From positions 620,505 to 684,504 of the forward strand of contig DEVL01000003.1 in the NCBI GenBank assembly GCA_002363385.1: a stretch of DNA of 64,000 bases. Direction: 5' to 3'. This document shows positions 60,492-64,000 of the stretch, one piece after another. The notes beneath the pieces were generated by a model. That model saw only the letters and a list, made by a program, of their open reading frames with translations. It had not been told where the DNA came from and did not search any database. Source of the stretch: Stenotrophomonas maltophilia (GTDB taxonomy: Bacteria; Pseudomonadota; Gammaproteobacteria; Xanthomonadales; Xanthomonadaceae). A program made the translations under genes and the position numbers. Position 1 is the stretch's first letter, and every line of letters starts with the position of its first letter.

Positions 60492-61373
60492 ATGCGTCAG
60501 CTTTCCCTGGCCGATCGCGGTCAATCTCTCTCCCTGGACAAGATCGCCGACGACGGCGTGCTGCCGAGTTGTCTCGGTGTTGCCCGTCTGGGCAGCCTGC
60601 AGACGGCCGGCACGACGTTCACGGTGTGGATGCAGGTGCGTGGCAGCGCGTGGGTCGAATCCAAGGAAGGCAAGTTCCGCCTGCGTCAGCGCGAGTGGAT
60701 CGCCTTCGAGAAAGACTCCAAGCCGATGGTGCAGGCCGGCCGCGATGGTCTGTGCATTGGCCTGAGTCTGTCGCCGGATGCGCTGCGCGCGCTGGGCGAT
60801 CTGGTCGACTGCAACCTGTACGCCGGTCGCGGCACCATGACCCGCGGCGAGATGCGGGTGGCGATGCGCCTGTGGCGCGATGCGCTGGACAGTGACCGCC
60901 CGATGCAGGGCCTGCGTCCGGCGCTGTTGCATCTGGCAGCCCTGCAGCAGGGCATGGCCACCGGCGTGCAGCGCTGCCCCGGCCGTTCGCGCAGCCGCAA
61001 GCGCCAGGTGTTCGGGCGCATGCAGCGCGCGCGTCTCTATCTGGAAGGCAACAGCCACCGCGTGGTGCGCATCGGTGAACTGGCCGAACTCACCAACTTC
61101 TCCAGTTGGTACCTTTCCAAGACGTTCCAGAGCCTGTATGCAGAGAGTCCGCAATCGCTCTCCGCACGCCTGCGACTGGAGCGCGCGGCCGACCTGCTGC
61201 GCGATACCGACATGATGGTGGGCGAGGTGGCCGCGGCGAGTGGATTTGACAACTGCTGCAGCTTCGCACGGGCATTTCGGGCCCGCTTTGGGTTGTCCGC
61301 GTCACGCTACCGTGAGGCAGGTGCGAACCTGTCGCCAGAGTCGGCAAAGTCATTGGTTGCATCACGCAAATAA
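60492..61373 (+). CDS. AraC-family transcriptional regulator
   Basis: This 293-residue regulator has an unassigned N-terminal sensing part (about 1-165) and a C-terminal AraC/XylS double helix-turn-helix (about 178-275; IGELAELTNFSSWYLSKTFQSLYAESPQSLSARLRLERAADLLRDTDMMVGEVAAASGFDNCCSFARAFRARFGLSASRYR). It is followed after 69 bp by the TonB-dependent receptor gene in the same direction, a common arrangement in which the regulator activates the receptor. The inducer is unknown. A basic stretch GRSRSRKRQ precedes the DNA-binding domain. Confidence 0.9.
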   Translation: MRQLSLADRGQSLSLDKIADDGVLPSCLGVARLGSLQTAGTTFTVWMQVRGSAWVESKEGKFRLRQREWIAFEKDSKPMVQAGRDGLCIGLSLSPDALRALGDLVDCNLYAGRGTMTRGEMRVAMRLWRDALDSDRPMQGLRPALLHLAALQQGMATGVQRCPGRSRSRKRQVFGRMQRARLYLEGNSHRVVRIGELAELTNFSSWYLSKTFQSLYAESPQSLSARLRLERAADLLRDTDMMVGEVAAASGFDNCCSFARAFRARFGLSASRYREAGANLSPESAKSLVASRK

Positions 61374-61397
61374 TTAACTGCAACGCAATCGTAACTT

Positions 61398-61435
61398 TCC
61401 GAGGCGGTTTTAACACGCTACTAACGTACCTCGGA
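61398..61435 (+). promoter_or_regulatory. inverted repeat covering the receptor ribosome binding site
   Basis: TCCGAGG (61398-61404) and CCTCGGA (61429-61435) are perfect complements; the right arm overlaps the Shine-Dalgarno GGAGAG (61433-61438) of the receptor gene. In RNA this hairpin would hide the ribosome binding site. Confidence 0.4.
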
Positions 61436-61442
61436 GAGATAA

Positions 61443-64000
61443 ATGAATTTTCGTACTCCCGCAGTGCGGCTGGGCCTTCTGCCCGCCGGCATTGCGCTTG
61501 CGCTGACGCCGACCTTCGCTTCCGCACAGGAAGCCAAGGGCGCGACCGATCTGGATCGTATTGAAGTCACCGGTTCGCGCATTCGTGGCGCCAACATGGA
61601 GACCCAGCAGCCCATCCTGACGATGACCCGTGAAGCCCTGGAAAAGCAGGGTTACACCTCCGTCGCCGACGTGCTGCAGAACATGACCTCGGCCGGTTCC
61701 CCGGCCATCTCGCGTTCGGAGTCGCTGGCATCGGGCGAAGACGTGGGTGGTTACTACGTCGACATCCGCAACCTCGGCGCGCAGCGTACGCTGGTCCTGA
61801 TGAACGGTAAGCGCCTGGGCGCTTCCACCTCGGGCCTGCAGGATCTGAGCCAGATCCCGATGGCCGCCATCGAGCGCATCGAGATCCTGAAGGACGGTGC
61901 ATCGTCCATCTACGGCTCCGACGCCATCGCCGGCGTGGTCAACGTGATCACCCGCAAGCGTGTGGAAGGTGGCGAAGCCAGCGTCTACTTCGGCCAGTAC
62001 GGCCAGGGCGACGGTTCGACCAACCAGTACTCCTTCACCCTGGGTTCGCAGGGCGAGCGCGGCGGCATCACCATGGCCGCCGAGTACTACAAGGCTGATC
62101 CGGTCTGGGCGAAGGATCGTTTCTTCAGCCGTGACGGCAATGCCGGCCCGAATTACCCGGGCTCGGGCAACAGCCCGATCAACCAGAACGGCGCGTTCTG
62201 CGACCCCTGCCTGACCCCGGACCTGGAAGAAGGTCAGCCGGGTTACGTCGGTTCGGCCGACCAGCGCTGGTTCACCCTGCGCGAAGGTGGCGATCCGACC
62301 AACCGTGCTGATTACCGCGCCGAAACCTCGGCCGACCGCGTCAATGCCAATCAGCAGATGATGGTCCAGACCGGTCTCGAGCGTAAGTCCGTGTACGTCA
62401 ACGGCAACTACGACCTCACCGACGCGATCACCTTCAACGCGGATGTGCTCTACAACGAGCGCACCACGGACCAGCAGATCGCCGGTTACCCGTACCAGTC
62501 GCAGGCCTTCGGCACCCCGCTGTCGGCTGACAGCGCCTTCAACCCGACCGGTGCGGACGTCGATTTCCGTCGCCGCCTGTGGGAAATGCCGCGTACCACC
62601 GAAAGCCAGCTGAAGACCCTGCGCTTCGCGCCGACCGTCAGCGGCTACTTCGAGTTCGCCGGCAAGACCTGGGATTGGGACGTCGGTGCACTGTGGAACC
62701 GTAACGAATCGACCAAGACCGGTCATGGCGACATGAGCCTGATCGCGTCGCGCCAGGCCCTGGGTGCTTCGTACATCGATGCCAACGGCGTTGCCCAGTG
62801 CGGCTCGCCGGGCGATGCCGTCGGCAACTGCCGTCCGTGGAACCCGCTGCTGCCGTACGGCGTGGCAGGCCCGGGCTCGCTGTCCGATGCGGCCACGCAG
62901 GCCTTCCTGTTCCCGTACTTCACCGACACCGGCTACACCAAGACCACCAGCTACACCGCCAACCTGTCCGGCTCGCTGTTCGAGCTGCCGGCCGGCGAAG
63001 TCGGTCTGGCGATGGGCGTGGAGCACCGTAAGGAAGAAGGCCGCTTCTCGCCGGACGCGTTCGCGCAGTCGGGTGAGTCGACCGGTCTGGGTGCCCAGAC
63101 CACCCAGGGCAGCTACGAGCTGGACGAGTTCTACCTCGAACTGAACGTGCCGATCCTGGCGGACGTGCCGTTCGCCAAGGAACTGACCCTGAACGCTGCC
63201 AGCCGTTACTCGGACTACAGCAACTTCGGCGACACCATCAACTCCAAGTTCGGCTTCACCTGGCGTCCGATCGACGAACTGCTGGTCCGCGGCACCTACG
63301 CCGAAGGCTTCCGCGCGCCGTCGATCAACGATCTGTACGGCGGCCTGAACAGCAGCTTCGAGTCGTACACCGATCCGTGCGGCATCACCGCGCCGGGCAG
63401 CGTCAACGGCAATGCCTCGTGCACCGCCGCCGGCGTGCCGGTTGGCTACACGCAGGTGGGCCAGGGTCTGACCCCGTGCACCGCGACGCCGTGCGCCACC
63501 CCGGACCAGTTCATCTCCGGCTCCAACGAGAACCTGAAGCCGGAAACCTCGAAGAGCACCACCTTCGGCATGGTCTGGAGCCCGCGTTGGGTGCAGGGCC
63601 TGGACATCTCCCTGGATTGGTACAAGTACGAAATCAGCGACATGATCATCGCTGACAGCGTCGACCGCATCCTGCGCGAGTGCTACGTCGCCGGTGATGC
63701 ATCGCGTTGCGCCAGCCACACCCGTGCAGCCGATGGCCACATCAACTCGATGACCTACGGTCTGGCCAATCTGGGCCGCATGGAAACCGAAGGCTACGAC
63801 CTGGGCATCAAGTACCGTCTGCCGGAACTGTCGATCGGCCAGTTCGCCATCGATTGGCAGACCAGCTACCTGTCCAAGTACGACGAAGAAACCCAGAACG
63901 GTGAAGGCAACACGGTCATGCAGGGCCGCGTTGGCGATGCCGGCCTGTTCCGCGTCCGTTCGAACGTTGGCATCACGTGGTCGCGCGGCGATTTCGGCGT
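61443..64000 (+). CDS. TonB-dependent receptor, partial at right edge
   Basis: At least 852 codons are open to the window end, with no stop. The protein has a signal peptide (about 1-28, PTFASAQ), a TonB box (LDRIEVTGSRI, about 38-48) and a plug with VADVLQNM, VDIRNLGAQRTLVLMNGKRLG and ILKDGASSIYGSDAIAGVVNVITRK. The barrel has long Cys-containing loops (CDPCLTPD, CGSPGDAVGNCRP, CGITAPGS...CTAA, CTATPC) that may form disulfides. It belongs to the large xanthomonad receptor branch with Asn/Gln/Gly-rich loops, often linked to plant or complex-carbohydrate uptake; the ligand is not known. GGAGAG precedes the ATG. Confidence 0.92.
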   Translation, partial: MNFRTPAVRLGLLPAGIALALTPTFASAQEAKGATDLDRIEVTGSRIRGANMETQQPILTMTREALEKQGYTSVADVLQNMTSAGSPAISRSESLASGEDVGGYYVDIRNLGAQRTLVLMNGKRLGASTSGLQDLSQIPMAAIERIEILKDGASSIYGSDAIAGVVNVITRKRVEGGEASVYFGQYGQGDGSTNQYSFTLGSQGERGGITMAAEYYKADPVWAKDRFFSRDGNAGPNYPGSGNSPINQNGAFCDPCLTPDLEEGQPGYVGSADQRWFTLREGGDPTNRADYRAETSADRVNANQQMMVQTGLERKSVYVNGNYDLTDAITFNADVLYNERTTDQQIAGYPYQSQAFGTPLSADSAFNPTGADVDFRRRLWEMPRTTESQLKTLRFAPTVSGYFEFAGKTWDWDVGALWNRNESTKTGHGDMSLIASRQALGASYIDANGVAQCGSPGDAVGNCRPWNPLLPYGVAGPGSLSDAATQAFLFPYFTDTGYTKTTSYTANLSGSLFELPAGEVGLAMGVEHRKEEGRFSPDAFAQSGESTGLGAQTTQGSYELDEFYLELNVPILADVPFAKELTLNAASRYSDYSNFGDTINSKFGFTWRPIDELLVRGTYAEGFRAPSINDLYGGLNSSFESYTDPCGITAPGSVNGNASCTAAGVPVGYTQVGQGLTPCTATPCATPDQFISGSNENLKPETSKSTTFGMVWSPRWVQGLDISLDWYKYEISDMIIADSVDRILRECYVAGDASRCASHTRAADGHINSMTYGLANLGRMETEGYDLGIKYRLPELSIGQFAIDWQTSYLSKYDEETQNGEGNTVMQGRVGDAGLFRVRSNVGITWSRGDFG

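Overview
The window is a high-GC gammaproteobacterial chromosome segment from the Xanthomonadaceae, most likely Stenotrophomonas. Two things point there. Several intergenic hairpins begin with GTAG and match the SMAG repeats known from S. maltophilia. The block tolC-pcm-tetR-MFP-RND has the same gene order as the tolCSm-pcm-smeRo-smeO-smeP cluster described in S. maltophilia. No rRNA, tRNA, CRISPR array, prophage or intact insertion sequence was seen. Apart from the partial TonB-dependent receptor cut by the right edge, all genes look intact.

Layout. (1) About 0.1-18.8 kb is an organic-acid uptake and metabolism region. It holds a TonB-dependent receptor; a minus-strand operon porin-citM-SDR; a divergent operon of a TctD/TctE-like two-component system plus a periplasmic binding protein; a LuxR-type regulator convergent with a DctB-like hybrid kinase; a second porin; dctA; and the malic enzyme maeB. 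(2) 19.1-23.2 kb holds a GH92 alpha-mannosidase translationally coupled to a BSP-family metalloprotease, with paired LacI-like operators upstream. (3) 23.6-28.6 kb is an LPS block: zinc-finger protein, GT4 glycosyltransferase, O-antigen ligase, lpxL and waaA. (4) 28.6-31 kb holds mgtE and an envelope protein behind a strong promoter and a roughly 230-nt leader. (5) 31.2-38.5 kb is the SmeOP-TolC efflux locus with tandem operators. (6) 38.6-41.1 kb holds an internally duplicated exported protein and gdhA (TTG start). (7) 41.2-50.5 kb is an eight-gene branched-chain amino-acid operon, ilvC-ilvG-ilvM-ilvA-leuA-leuC-leuD-leuB. Its leader encodes a peptide with a Leu/Val/Ile run, a perfect terminator/antiterminator pair, and a second terminator just before ilvC. 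(8) 50.7-64 kb holds a gamma-glutamyltransferase-like enzyme, a BCCT transporter, a TPP riboswitch with thiC, a two-TM channel with a degenerate filter, a winged-helix/TolB-propeller membrane regulator, an AraC regulator and the partial TonB-dependent receptor.

Two intergenic regions (2.5-3.2 kb and 52.4-53.1 kb) each carry an inverted pair of long palindromic elements. The cores are conserved, but the outer and inner stems differ in sequence from copy to copy while staying self-complementary. These elements and the ilv leader are the most interesting non-coding signals. Start codons were chosen by signal peptides, family length, Shine-Dalgarno sequences or -10 boxes; alternatives are given where the choice is open.
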